DNA from: Trichoplax adhaerens | Lineage: Eukaryota > Placozoa > Uniplacotomia > Trichoplacea > Trichoplacidae | Direction of reading: 5' to 3' | DNA: 64,000 bases | Assembly (NCBI RefSeq): GCF_000150275.1 | Contig: NW_002060981.1 | Location: forward strand, 2,539-66,538 | Shown here: positions 26,191-39,900 of the stretch, one piece after another | How the letters are laid out: each line of letters opens with the position of its first letter | Numbering within the stretch: the stretch's first letter is position 1 | Notes under the pieces: generated by a model | Database searches by the model: none | The model's input: only the letters and a program-made list of their open reading frames with translations | What the model was told of the DNA's origin: nothing | Position numbers and translations under genes: made by a program

Positions 26191-29100
26191 ATGGCAACTA
26201 AATTATATGATCATGGCTTAAATTTAGACATGACTTCAGATATTGCAAGTAATACGCTACATGGATTGGGAGAGGTAGGAAATCACTGCATAAGAATACG
26301 TACACTCTTGTTGGTGTAGCACTTCACCTAGACGTCGATGCAATTGCCGTGATTCAATCGCTACTCTTATATCTGTATATCTTGCTATTTTATAATTTGC
26401 ATAACATCTCAATCTGATATTATACAGGATACAATTGATTTTAAGCCACTTCCTAAGACCAGTATACTCAAGAAATCAATTTTGAAGGTAAGCTGATAAG
26501 GATAGAAACTGCAGATCGTCGATCGTAACTTTAATTAACTACTACTTACCAACAAGTCAAGGCAAGTTCTTCATAGAGGAAGCGATTAAATCACAATTTA
26601 TTCTCAGCAAAACCATAAATTAACACTAATTTTGCCTACCTATAAATGACTAAGATAATTCACTTCATACTATGTCCGTTTATACGACAGATTCTACATC
26701 ATATTTATTACCATTATAAATAAGCGTAAACAATGTCTAAACTTGATTGTTGTCCGATACAAGAAGACCGTTGTACAGACATGATTTGCAATGTAATTTT
26801 TATACAACTCTCTTGCTTTCTATTTCTTTTAAATATAATTATGACATTATAACAATAAATCGTCGTAATAATGACGAACCTCGACTGCAGTATTACGTAT
26901 AATATAATCTAAAATAGGCAAATAAAACTTATTGATGACACCATGACGTCCAGCAACGCCGAACCTCCGATAAGAAGTTGACGAATAGCAATATTTAAAT
27001 ACATTGCTTGCTTGGAATAAAGCCGTTACTAAACATATCGAGTTGAAGCTAAAATATCCCGATAATTATTAGCGTTAAAAAAATCACCAGAAAAACATGG
27101 AAACGGTTAATCGCAACAATGTTATTACTATTTCCTTGCATAAGTGATAGATTTGAAATCAAGCTATTTGTCCTAATGCTATACGTTACAGAATTTCTGA
27201 ATATTCAGTGGCCTACAGTTAAATTAGTTAATATCCAAATCATCTCATAATACCATAACGTTTAGGAATTTACAAATCTTGCTCATAGGAATTCGTTATT
27301 ATCAGTTATTATTCTGCAGCGTATTTGTCTTAAATTTTCTAGTGTTGATCTTGAGTTGCAACATTACTTATTGATATCAAATATGACCTACATAACCTAT
27401 TTGGCATATAACACAAAGAACTTGCAATCTGTATATCGTAGGCAATAAAAATTTTTTGATTTATTTGGTTAACTTTTTCAACTTAACTCATCTACTTTGT
27501 TAATATATTCAAATGACCAAATTTTAAACGAGACAGTATTTATCAGTTAGTTTACATTGGCCTCTAATCCGCTACTCGGTAATGAATAGTCAACTTTTAA
27601 GAAAGATATGTTATTAGTAATTTCCTTAATAATTTTAAATGAAATTGATTGTAGTGCTTCTCCTTTATAAAAATGTCAATTAATAACTTGGCTATATTGA
27701 ATTATAAAACCCCACGCTAGTTGAAATAATAGATTACAATGTCGTCGAACTCGCAGATTTTATCAAGGCCTTATTGTTTTTGTATCACACAATAGTTACA
27801 TTTATAAAGCTTATATATAGTAGAAATCCAAAGGATCGATTTCCTTGAATACTAAAAGGTTATATATAGATTTTATATCGTTATATTACTCTGCTCTGCA
27901 TAGCTGTATGGTATAGAAGAATTATAAGCTTTTTTTTAACTGTCACATAATATTTAGAATATCAGTCATAGAGATTAGTAATGCATTAGTGCTACTTACA
28001 GTGAAAGCATTTGTACCCGTTTATACATAAATATTCGATCTTGGAAGTGTGCGAGAAGTCTACTATTGTTTTAGGTTATATTTAAGTTATGAAGTTAACT
28101 TAAACGCAGCATAATTGAAAAGACAAACGCTGTTAAGCAATTTTACTTTTTATGTTTGCTAATGGAAATTCCTGTTTGCTTGTAATAGAAATTTGGAAAC
28201 GATACTGATGTTTCTAGCACCAATTTAAATATGAAATCGAAGAAACGTGTCTACTTTGATGTCACACATATTGAAGAACATGAAATCCACAATGAAGATT
28301 ATATATATGAAGAGAATGGAGATATAACTAACGAGGAAAACAGTTTCAATCAAGATGGCATTCAACAGGAGGAGTATGATGATGCCTTTCAACAGAACGG
28401 TGATATTGGAGATGTTCAGACATTAGAAATAGAAGAAGATAAATTCAATGAGGTAGATAAACATCTATATAAATCATCAATCATATAAGCAATCGAAGTC
28501 GTGATATTCACATACAGTAATCTACAGTACATCAACTTCTATAATTTTAGCTGTAACATGTAAACTATGTGTTTATATCCTAATTATTAGGCTATCAAAG
28601 ATAGGAATACACCACTTTCTACTTTTAAAGCTATGATAGCAGAAGAAAAGGAAAAGCTTAAAAAACAATTAGAGATATTTCAAGAAAAGTGCCAAAGAGA
28701 GGTGAGTTTTCTTAACATGCTCAATAAACTCTACCTTTTCTTTCTACAAAATTTTCTTGATAAAAAGTTTATATAAGATTAATATTTATAATGTAAATAG
28801 CTTAGAGCAATGAAACAAGAATTAGATGATAGAAGAGAACTATTTTTACTGGAATCTGAAGAACTTGACGCTTTAGCTTATGAACAAAGGTAAATCATTA
28901 TAGGCTGTATAGGGTTATTATGGAGTAATTTTTGCGCAGCTGTCGTAACATGGATTCCATAAGACAATTTATCTAGAAACGTATTTACACACCGTTATCT
29001 ATGACGTTTTACATATTATAATAGATAAATATATATTTTATAGTATTATCTATAAAGTGATAAAGTGATAATTAATGTTTATATCGATGCACTATAAATT

Positions 29101-30711
29101 GACTGACTTTTCAAGAAAATTTGGGTTCAGTTATGTTTAAGAGAGACTAGCGTTGTGTTGCTGTTCCTCCTGACCATAGGAGATCGTCAGTATTTAGAGT
29201 CTTAGTGTAGGTTAAAGTCAAGGAGGACAAACCTGACAGTAGACTCATAGTGTGTAATTTCTGCAATAGTTTAACTCTTTCCTCATTACAAATTTCGATT
29301 TATGAAAAGGGTATATAAAATGTTTTACTGGCTTTATTGCATTTTATTTAGGCAACAAATAGAGTCTGAACTTGCTGAGCTACAAGCTGAATTGAATTTA
29401 AATAAAAAACGTCAAAGTTACCAAGCAAAGGAAGATAGATTAAAATTGCTAGAGGGTGATTTGGAACGACGAGCCCAGAATTCAAAAGACTATGAACAAG
29501 AGGTAATTTAATATGTTATCGGCCCTTCACAGTAAATTTCAGTATTGATTCGTAGCAAATTATATAGGATTACATTATTAGTTTCTAATTATTGCACTTT
29601 AATAACTTATTAAAACTTAAAATTGATATAATCTGACTCTATTATATCGACAATTAATATTTCATGTCATGTTATCATCATAGTATAACTTCAATCTAAG
29701 CTTAAGGAAGACTAATTTAGTCTGTTTACATTCGCAATTTTTAAAGATTATTGAGATGGAAGAATATCTTAACAGGCGGCATCAAATGTGGCATGATAAA
29801 ACTATAGAGTTAAAAGAAAGAGACAAGGTTTATTTATTGTGTAAATTTAATGTAAATCTATCGCAGCATTGTTGAAGAGAGAGTAATTTAGTTTTTATAT
29901 CAAATTAAACAGATTTATGACTCATATATTATGCATAGGAATTAAGTGAATACGAAAGGGAAATTTCTTCTAGAAAGGAAAAGTTAAAAGAATCTGGTAT
30001 TGATCTCGATAAAAACGAGTAAGTTATGCTAATATTCTGAATTTTTATGTGATTATAATCAATCCAAATTACAAAAGATCAGTTCGACTAAATTTACTAC
30101 GATTGCTTTTCAATAATATTTTATCATATCATTGTTGCCAGGATATAACATTTGAAATTTCCATTATATAGGATATATCGATCCTAAGATCATTCATTTT
30201 CTTCCTTAATAATAATATCACTCTTTAGGCGATCGGACGATAATGAATTACAGAAGAAAATTTATGAACTGACAAATTCTCTTCAAAACTCCAAGCAAAA
30301 TCTATATAAGATTGAATCTGAATCAAAGGAGAAAGATCTAATGATATCATCGATGAAATCTAAGGTTTTTTTGCCATCAAGATTAACCTACAATTATTAG
30401 AAACAGAGTGTATTTAAAATTTTTGACAAGCATTATAAAGATTCTGACTTATTATAATATTAATGTTTTTTTGATAGTTGGATGGATTTACAAATGAAAA
30501 TCGCGGCCTTCAGCAGAAAATGAGACATTTAGAATCACAGTTATCTATTACAATGGAAGAAGTTAAACAAATGAAAAAAAAACCTGATAATCGAACTAAT
30601 AATGTGGCAGCAAGGCATGGTAAAATATTTAGAAGATCAAAATCTTTAGACAATGAAACACTAAGAGGTAGACGGAAAAGTACCATAAGTGTTGCTTGTA
30701 CAGTTATGTAA
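26191..30711 (+). CDS. Coiled-coil protein with SILK/RVxF PP1-docking motifs and a CaaX end
   Basis: Ten exons: 26191-26274, 26428-26487, 28189-28452, 28591-28701, 28801-28889, 29352-29502, 29747-29827, 29939-30018, 30229-30364, 30478-30711 (TAA); 429 residues, all phases closing. Exon 2 carries two SILK motifs in a row (TSILKKSILK, residues about 39-48). About 20 residues later comes KKRVYFD with an RVxF motif (68-71). SILK followed by RVxF is the classic docking pair for protein phosphatase 1. An acidic stretch follows, then a long charged coiled coil (about 140-370) rich in Glu, Lys and heptad Leu. The tail is basic (RRSKSLDNETLRGRRKS) and ends CTVM, a good farnesylation (CaaX) box. I do not recognise an orthologue. 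A membrane-tethered PP1 regulatory or scaffold role is inference from motifs only. Intron 2 is 1.7 kb. Exon 1 is supported by phase and a GT donor, not by homology. Confidence 0.8.
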
Positions 30712-32845
30712 TAGACATAGGCTGTTAAACTAATGTATGATGTACATATAAAGATGAAATAATTATTTCTATGCACCTACAATTCTAGTATTCAGCGATA
30801 CGGGTATAAAATTTTATCCCATTTGAAGCAATTATTTTTTTGTACAGCATCTATTTATTAATTTTATGCAATGCTAATATGAAAATACTATGCTAAGCTT
30901 ATTTATATATTATGTCTATCAATGTATCTTAATCGGTATTCCTAAATTATTCGTTTCTTAAGTCGTTTTCGTTCTTTGTAACGATTCAGATATGATATCT
31001 ATTCTTTCGATAAAATAATATTATTTTCCTACCATTCGATCATCTAAGTAAATGCCATTTTCATGTCTCCGTAAATTATTTTATAGTAGTTAAAATGGCC
31101 TACATGCGCAACAGATATAAAGTCATACTTCTCGTCACATTTCTGAAATTTTAAAACTATCCGTTTTATAACAGCTAGAAATGGGGATGATTTATATATC
31201 ATTTCTATATGCTTATTTAACTCCCATTCTTTTAAAGCCGTATTTGACAATCTGGATCAATGATGTAGCATAATCTTTATTCTGTATCATAACCAAAGCC
31301 AATATGAATTTCTATTTTGATGGCTGTTCTAATCGGAAAAAGCAGTATAATTTTAACATTTACAGTATTTTAATAAATTGAATTGTTATCTGCTTTATGG
31401 TTAAATGAAAACATGTCAAAATGTAATATAAATTGCTAAATTATGATTTGTTGTCAGTACCCGTAGTAACTTTGTTAAAATGCTACATGTACTGAAAGAT
31501 TTGTATTTGTTGATAATTTTGTAAATTTTTTTACTTCTAACTTTAATATTATAGCTGCAAAGTACGCTTTTCATCTCGTATTATGTTGATAGGCAGGTTG
31601 ATCAAGGCGATAATAATACTATTTAGTCTTCCATTTATATTTTTATATTACTAAAATGGATAAAAACGCTAATTTTTATATCTTGGGTAACTTTTTTATA
31701 ATGGTAGCGCAACGTAATGTAGCCAATTAATTGTTGTAAAGGAAATATGATTTGTTAGGCTTGCAAGTTATATTTCAAGCTAATTTCGAAGATAACTTGG
31801 ATCGATTCAAAATCTCTAGATTTTACTACAAATACGGCGACAGTAATACGTATATATATATTCTCGTATATCAATAAATTAAAAGTCAACTATTCCTCAT
31901 TATAAGAATGAAAACTTTGAGCCAATTTTTGGTAGCATTATGCTGTATTTATCATTACTTTATCAAACTTATTTCCTTATTAGCATGAAGTGCATTAAGA
32001 ACTATTCGCAGCATAGTAAGACTTTTGAAGTATGATCTATTCAGGTGGTTATTACGCAATAGGCGTAAAGCGTGAACCAAACTGAACGTTTATTAATCCT
32101 ACAAAATAATTAGCGGTTATATATATTTTAATTTGGTATTCAGTAGAATCATAAAATTTAAAAATAAAAACCATAATGTTTGGCCAATATTCATATATTA
32201 CTTTTCAAGTACTATAGTTCAAGTCGAATAATTAAATTTAAATTAGAAAAAAATATAACCGATAACAATTTCGGTAAACACTTATTACAATAAAAGACTA
32301 TAATTAATACTAATAGCTGATTGAGTTTAAAGATGTAACTTTGTAAATTTTGACCAAAGATTCACCTATTACTTTCTAAGTATTACTGTATGAGGAAATT
32401 ATTAAAATCTATGCTAAGCCAGTCAAATATTGCTAATTCATATTATATTATATAGTTGATATAGTTTTGATTGCAAATAGAGCTGATCTTTTCCGTAGTA
32501 GCATGTCAAAAGCTAATATTTAATTATTTCCCTATCTATGTACGTTTAATTAAAATGCTTGATAGTAGCAGGAAAATATCAAAAATCTGTAATGCCACTG
32601 TGCTACAAAGTGTAAACTAAGTACGTTAAATGACTACCGATTGATTATGTAATATAATAACTCGTTTGACATTTATTAGCATACCGTAGTATAATAGCCG
32701 TAATATGTATACTCGTATACGACAGTGTACAGATCCAGACAGGATGTAAATGAAAACCTGTAGCGTTTGATTTAGCAGAAAAAATTGTTTTTATTATTAT
32801 CAAGTAAGTTATAGGTTTTTAGCTGTTATGGCCATGAATATTACG
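30712..32845. other. Convergent intergenic region, AT-rich
   Basis: Lies between the 3' ends of the coiled-coil gene (+) and the LRR gene (-). No exon is recognisable. The open frame at 31044-31250 (minus) has no motif and no splice context. It should contain both 3' UTRs. Confidence 0.5.
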
Positions 32846-33664
32846 CTATATTTCATCAGCGTTACTATTTATACAGTAGCTTAGCAGTTTTTCTAATGCT
32901 GCTGGTCCATAACTAGCTGCATCGGCTTGAACATCGTCTTCTTCAAGGTGTTGTCCGTATAAACTATAGCTTGAATGCGGTGAATATACACGCCATTCGT
33001 TACCGGAATAACAAAATATACTAATATTTAAAAGCAATGCCGCCGTTGCTGGTAAATATCGAAGTCTATTATTGCGTATGTCCAGTTCTTGAAGAGCAGT
33101 TAGTAAGCCAATTTGGGATGGTAATCGAGAGATTAAATTATTAGCAAGCTTAAGGACCATCAGCGAATTTTTCCAAGCTTGGCAAATAGCGTCAGTAGAT
33201 ATAGAATCGATTAAATTGGAAGACATATCCAGATGCTGTAAATGCTTTAGATATCCTAATTCTGCTGGCATTTCTAAAAATTTATTAAAGCTTAAATTCA
33301 ATTTTTTCAACTTTTGCAAATATTTCAGACTTTTAGGAAATGCCACAAAATCATTGCGGCTAAGGTCGACCGTTCTTAATTGGCGTAGATTTTCAAATAT
33401 AGGCGATGGAACAACATTTAATTTATTATCGGATAGATCAAGAGTTTGCAAATTGGACATATTAACTAACTGGTGTGGAACACTACCAGTTAATGAGCAC
33501 CCAACGATATATAGATGTCTTAAATTGGTCAATTTTTCGAGAATTCCTGGCGATATTTTCATTAATATTACTTGTGAAAGCAATAATTGACGAGTCACAC
33601 GTGCTTCTCTTGCTTTGCTATTTAGAATGGCTTTAAGTTTAGGATTGGCGTCCATATCCATCAT
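32846..33664 (-). CDS. Intronless leucine-rich-repeat protein
   Basis: A single open frame of 272 residues. After a charged start (MMDMDANPKLKAILNSK) there are about seven to eight LRRs of 22-24 residues, roughly residues 45-230, with the LxxLxLSxNxLxxxP pattern: LQTLDLSDNKLNVVP, LRTVDLSRNDFVAFP, LKKLNLSFNKFLEMP, LQHLDMSSNLI, LQELDIRNNRLRYLP. The C-terminal 40 residues are acidic (LEEDDVQAD). There is no signal peptide and no membrane helix, so it should be a cytosolic protein-interaction module of the Shoc2/LRRC type. LRR proteins converge too strongly to name an orthologue by eye. The absence of introns contrasts with nearly all neighbours and may reflect an old retrocopy. The start could be any of the Met codons at residues 1, 2 or 4. 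It is divergent from the FKBPL-like gene, with 1.2 kb between starts. Confidence 0.85.
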   Translation of the reverse strand: MMDMDANPKLKAILNSKAREARVTRQLLLSQVILMKISPGILEKLTNLRHLYIVGCSLTGSVPHQLVNMSNLQTLDLSDNKLNVVPSPIFENLRQLRTVDLSRNDFVAFPKSLKYLQKLKKLNLSFNKFLEMPAELGYLKHLQHLDMSSNLIDSISTDAICQAWKNSLMVLKLANNLISRLPSQIGLLTALQELDIRNNRLRYLPATAALLLNISIFCYSGNEWRVYSPHSSYSLYGQHLEEDDVQADAASYGPAALEKLLSYCINSNADEI

Positions 33665-34876
33665 GAGTAGTAGAGTCGTTCTATATCATCATACACAATC
33701 CAATATTTGCCATTAAGGCTATTTTGACTTCAATAAGAAGTAGAATTTCACATGACATGTCAAATATAACATTGATGAAGGCCTTGACTTTTACCCTATA
33801 ACGGAATCGTTTGACAATTGACAGTTAATAATATTGACTAATATCGTGCGAAATCGGCTTGAACTAGTTTGTAAATAAGCATTCTGTACGATTATTTCAC
33901 GAAGAATGTTGAATTTGCGCCATTGGATGACGAATGGTCTAATTATTATTTAATAATTACTATATAATTGTTATAACCATTATTAAGTACAGATTTGATT
34001 AAACCCTTGCTCTATGTTACTATGGAAACGGAACGCCCAGGATCAACCATGTACTAGTGCAGTATTAGAAAACAGCAGCGCAAAGCGCTTCGAATAACGT
34101 AATCAATATTGGTACGCATTCAGTAGTGCTAATTTTCTTATTTACTATGGAATGATATTAAAATCTTTAAAAGTGGACAAACTGTAAACCTGAATTTGCT
34201 ATTAATATTTTTGGCTTTGAATCTGTCTTTTTCGTTTATTTCTAAACGTATTAGCAATAATTGTGAAGTTCAAGTATACATTAGTATAGGATTATTGCTT
34301 TAGTTTCTGTCGAGCCCTCTGATAAATCTGCAAATAAGCAAGAAAACGATCGACCATGAAGGAAGCACACGGACGCGAGGACGGACAGACAGCAGACTTA
34401 TTAAGTAAGGGGTATCATACTGATATATTGACCCATACTGTAGACTGTAAATGACACCGTGAACTAGTCTTCACTAGGGTATAGTAACCCATCATTTAGT
34501 TGCTGGGACAAAGTCTGTTCGTTTTTTGCTCAGCTGCAATTTCATAACCTCCATCGTCAGTTGAGAAGAAGAAATTAACACCGAATAACTCATTAAATAT
34601 TGATAAATATTCGATTTTGGCGAGGCTTATAGAGAATAACATTATTCAATACTAGCAAGTGTTCATGAATGGGCTCGTATGAGATTTGGCACTGCTGAAA
34701 TAGCCTTAAAATTATATTTTATACCTGTGATTGTTTGCATTCCTGAGAATGTAGAAATATGAGCAAACGTATACCTTGATCTCGTTGTTTTCGATGTCAA
34801 AGTAAGATTTAGATTAATTAGGCTAAGTTGTTTAGGAATACATGATATACGAACAATAATGCATATGCGATTTTAG
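33665..34876. other. Divergent promoter region (LRR / FKBPL-like)
   Basis: The 1.2 kb between two divergent start codons contains no convincing coding exon. A short open stretch at 34356 (MKEAHGRED...) ends in a stop after 32 codons, and its internal GT donor is out of phase with the next exon. Both promoters should lie here, but I could not identify a core element. Confidence 0.45.
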
Positions 34877-36582
34877 ATGGGTAATGAAGATTTCTATCAA
34901 CGCCACATTACGAGGTTAGGGCAAGACCTAATCACACCTAATGTCGGCTCTTTTTGCTCAGGTAATGCCCATTAATAGTACCTTAGTATATCAAGTATCT
35001 CGTTGTATTTATTATTTTGTTAATGCTATACCTTGATGATTTTTGTATTAGTTATCGTCACGGGGAAGCTCGTATCGAACAACACAATTATCGATTCTCG
35101 TTATGATAAAGAGGTAGAGTGGAAAATTGGTCAAGGTAAATAGGTTATGATATATAAATGATACTTATTATCTTTTTAGGATAGAAGTAATTCTATTACT
35201 AAGATATTTGATCCTATGCTACCTTAACTTACTTTGCCTGCTTTATTTATATATTATATGCTTTTAATGATGGTACTTGCTCTTACTGCATATGTGACTA
35301 ATGAGACCGTAATTTAAATAAAGTTAGTTTAGCTTCTAATAATGTTGTGATAATACTTCTATTTATGAAAAATTTGATAGGCGATACTGAACTATGTGAA
35401 GTGATTGATGACTGTTTACAATCCATGCACGCCGGCGACATTTGCAATTTTACTCTAAAGCCAGATGAAGCCTACTATATTCTCAAAGAAGAGGATATTC
35501 ATATAGATCAAGATATCGAAGTTGTATATGAAGTTCAATTGAAGAAATTTATTAAGGTAAACTACGTTCGTCTTGGTTATACGTAGACTCCTCCTATCAT
35601 CTATTATTACTCCCTTACATTATATGGGTCTTTATTTATAATAATAATACAGGCAAAGGAGACTTGGTATTCTACTGTAGAGGAGCTGTTTAATGAAGCA
35701 ATAAGTAATAAAGCAAGGGGTGTAAATCTATACAAGGTCAAACTTTTAGTGATATCAGTACTTATGATACATTGAATGTCTATCACGGCTATATCTAAAT
35801 ACATTTATACATACTTTTCATGGATACTTGTTTAATATTATTGAAAAATTTCTATATTAGAGCGGAAAGGTTATTGCTGCAGCTCGCAGATTCAGTATTG
35901 CCTTGAAATGTTTAATTATTATGGAATCTGATCGCCTAGCAAGCCGAAATGATGAACATTGTATGCAAGATATGCGTATAGTATACTATGTATATAATAG
36001 AATACGGTTACAATTTGTAGGGCGCAGTATGTTACTTAACTGGAGCTGTTAGCAGTTTACTCCATTTAATCTTAATCAATTAATATCTTCCAGCTAATCT
36101 CAGAAAAAATTGCTATCTCAATCTTGCTACCTGTCAAGCAAAGCATAACATGCATCCATCAGTAATTGTCAACTGTTCGAAGGTTTTGAAATATTGTAAA
36201 TATCACCATTGGCTTTAAGGTAGCTGTTGTTAATAGTGTTTACATTATACTTACTCCGTAGGTTTTACAGATGGAACCAAATAATCTAAAAGCTCTATTT
36301 AAGCGCGGTGTTGCGTACACCGCTGTCAATGATTTTGATAATGCTAAAGCTGATTTAGAATCGGTTGGTTAAATGTTTACAACAATAATTTCTGTTACAC
36401 GACAAATTACAAACGAACTATATAATTTTAACTAGGATCAATTATTTTATTAGGCAAAATTACAAGATCCGAGCAATAAGGCTGTCATAATGGCGATACA
36501 GAACTTATTTACAAAAACACTAAAGCAAAATAAATTCTATCAGCAAGCTTTGGCTGGCATGTTTCAGAGTAAAAGCAAGTAA
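34877..36582 (+). CDS. FKBPL: FKBPL-like protein (degenerate FKBP domain plus TPRs)
   Basis: Eight exons: 34877-34961, 35052-35135, 35381-35556, 35653-35736, 35861-35975, 36094-36182, 36262-36363, 36454-36582 (TAA); 287 residues. Residues about 12-115 follow the FKBP fold (LGQDLITPNVGSFCSVIVTG, then LQSMHAGDICNFTL), but most of the aromatic residues that line the prolyl-isomerase pocket are missing, as in FKBPL. The rest is three TPR units: EELFNEAISNKARGVNLYK; NCYLNLATCQAKHN with IVNCSKV; LQMEPNNLKALFKRGVAY with DFDNAKADLES. It ends QALAGMFQSKSK, resembling the FKBPL C-terminus. FKBPL is an HSP90 co-chaperone linked to p21 and steroid-receptor complexes; catalysis is unlikely. FKBP6 or another TPR-FKBP is the alternative name. 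Its 3' end is 342 bp from the tectonic stop. Confidence 0.78.
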
Positions 36583-36924
36583 AGTAGAACTTACTGTACA
36601 GTGTTGTTTACTTTGGCTACATTACTTTATATGTACTAATTATAAATAATAGACGATACACTTTTTATATTGCCATTGTGAAGATAAATCTTATGGTACA
36701 TTTAAATTATCATGCAAGATGGTGTTAGTCACCATATTATGAATATTATTGTTCCTCATTTTAAATATTCTATATACATGTACGCCAATTTAGACGCTTT
36801 ATAGATAGATAGTAATAAAGGAAGAGTGTAGAAAATTTTGTCTTTGAACTTGAATACGATTACGAAGGATGACTTAGCATCTGGTTAAATATGATCTGTG
36901 CTGTGCATATATAACGGAGATATC

Positions 36925-39900
36925 TTAGATCCAAGGCTTTGTGATAGCAACGCCACCAATAAGTAATAGTATTAACATCATCATGAAGCCTAAAGCACGG
37001 TCACGAGCCAGTCTATCGAAGTTGGTTAAAGAGAATGGGTATAATATATCGGAACAGCATTTCTTACTCATTTCCCTATCTCGCTCCGCTGACCTAAATT
37101 GAAAATTGAAAAAATTATCATACAGCAATGGCCTAATAACACCTACCTTATATAAAGAATGAAGATGACTTCAGCACTTCTAGTTTATACATACAATATA
37201 TTAATATTGACTTACAGTGGCTCATTGGTTTGCTGGATAGCAGGAACCTCAATAAACGTTGTGAATACTTTAACAATAAAAGGTTTAAAACGTGAACTGA
37301 AAGTTAATGTGGCAGAGGTAGAGTTGGAAGTTGGTGAGGTGGTATCGTTAACTTGTGAAGAACAACCATAAGCTCCACCAGTTCCACAAATAAAATCCCA
37401 GTCTTCCAGATTATATCTTGAATAAAATATATAGAATAGTCATTAATATTTGCAGTATTTCTAAGCCTGATACAATCATAACTAGAATAACATACAGTAC
37501 CTTATCTGAGCACCAACGATTTCCCATTCTAATTTGCCAATGGGCGCTGTTCTGACTTGAGCAGTGAGAAATGTCACATTTAAAGCCGCTGGTATCTCAC
37601 TACATGAGCCACTAATGACGCTAGGATTACTTGTGAGGTTGTTGGTATAGACGGGATCTTCCCTAAGATAGGTAATTGAGAACAGATAGTATGCGTACGT
37701 TACAATGGTTAATAAATAAAGCTTCAAAATGATACGCTATCGGAACCCGCAATAAAAACTATCAAAATACGAGTCTAAATTAAGTTCTACATAATATTGA
37801 AGATCACATGGAAGCCAAGATCTAGGTATAACTTTATTACTCTACGGATATACTTACTTGATAATCGACAGCCAATCATTGTTTAGAGTATCACTGGAAT
37901 TGCCTCTTTTGCCTACATAATCAGCCGATATTGACCCATCTAATAATATTTTAACACGATCCCTTAACGCTGCACAATCTTGAAAATCGGCAATTGATAA
38001 CGACAGGGTACATCCACTAATTTCATCATTGCCAAATGTGACATCGACTCTACTGGAGCTATCGCATAAACCATTACTACTAGGTGACCATCGCCGCAAG
38101 TAAGCGCCAGTTGATACAATACTATTGCTAGAACCGCCGCCTATTTGATTTATAGCAAATAGGACGGGGTATTTCTTAAGATAGCCCGGATTACCAGAGT
38201 AACTAACCATTGGTAAAACGGTGGTATTGTGAATAAATTGTACGCTAAATTGCTGCGTGAGAGTACTTTTCCTTCTACTAGTTGAACTAGAGGTTAAAGG
38301 AACTGAGCCCATAATTACATCCGCGATAATTCTATCAATTTCAGGTCCATTCCAGTAAATTTTATAATCTACCTTGGTAACAACATTATTGCATAGACTA
38401 GACGTAGAATCGAGAAGTGGTGTGGGAGGTCGTGTTCTACCGTCGTCGAAGTTACACCTTCTTAGATTGGCAGGATTGTTATTTGTAGCTGATTGCCCAT
38501 TAGTGATATATGGTGATATATCGTTAAGACAATAATAATTTACGGTTGCAGAAGCTACTATTGCACCAGTGAAAAGCTTTTTTACCGCATCAGAGATTGG
38601 ACATGGAGGAAAGGATAGCGATCGTGACATTAAGTATTGTACTGCACTCCACGTTGATGTTGGCGTACACAAGGAATTGCTTATCAACTGAGTACAATGT
38701 GAATTTGAATTTATGAGATATCTAACTAAACCTCTTTTGGTGCAGCCGCCTATGATTTGGCTAGGCAGAGCTAAATATCCAGAAAGACCGCCAGAAATAT
38801 CTAAGACGATAGGAATTCCATATTGATATGACACTGTATTTGTAACTTGACCAGAAAAGGATTGCAATTCTGACTCGCGATAACTGTAAATTGCACGACT
38901 AGCGGTAACTAAGGTATTAAAACTGGATACGCTAGTAACAGCTGATCGAATAGAATAAAAAAAGCCAAGTAAAGGATTATTATCAACAGCCACGCACATT
39001 AGTGCTTCATAATCTTGTTTATCTGGCCATATTGCTCGACAATCATGCTCTAATGGTCTAACAACAAACGGCCGTAAGCACGTTGTAAACGTAGCAATAT
39101 CCGAAGCGGTACAATCCTAGCACGGCATATCAATAAATGGTTAGATTGATTAATGAAAAGCCTTTTTTAATTCAAAATTTAATTCTGTGTCTATGGGCAC
39201 AAACTCAGGTTATACTTACCGAATCACAACAGCAATTAGGATCGCAAAAATTTACTTGTAAATTACAAGGACATGGAGCAATATCTGTAAATGCTGGATT
39301 CACGTTAGTTAGGATGCTTCCTGTATAATAATACGAAAAAATTACCGTCTTTATTAATGAATTAATATACTATAATTAAATTATAAAAACGTATTTTTAT
39401 AGTATTACCTGTTGTGATATTTTCAGGTACTATTGGGCTAAGATCTAAATTGATATAGGCCGTAGCATTTAGTCCTGCATATCTAGGATTAGTAGTGCTA
39501 CTTCCCGATGAACAGGTTATCGAAAACAACTGTTTCCAAGTTTGATCAATTGCTGGCGATGTAATCACATTAAGTGTCTTAAAGTATTCTCCAGACTAAA
39601 GTTGTAAAAAGTAACACAAATGAGCATATCACATTTGTCAATTACCTTATCAAAGATTTTAGTACAGAATGAATCAAATTTCTACCTGAAAGGCAATAGT
39701 TGATTGTGATAGCGATACGGTTGCCAGTGTTCCGTTTGCTTGTACGATTGAGGAGGCAATTTGATTAGTACAGCTTGCAAGGTCTTGATTTCCTGTTTCA
39801 CTGTAGTTACTAATACAGCATGTAAAAATAGCTGCGAATTCAGCACTTGGGATGGGTATATTGACGGTTAAATATAGTGTAAGGTTACTTCGGTACATGT

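Noticed and set aside
33216..33590. 124-codon plus-strand frame opposite the LRR gene
   Set aside because: Antisense shadow of the regular LRR codon pattern.
34356..34454. Possible first exon of the FKBPL-like gene (MKEAHGRED...)
   Set aside because: Its donor is phase 1 and would create a stop when joined to the exon at 34877, which has its own ATG.
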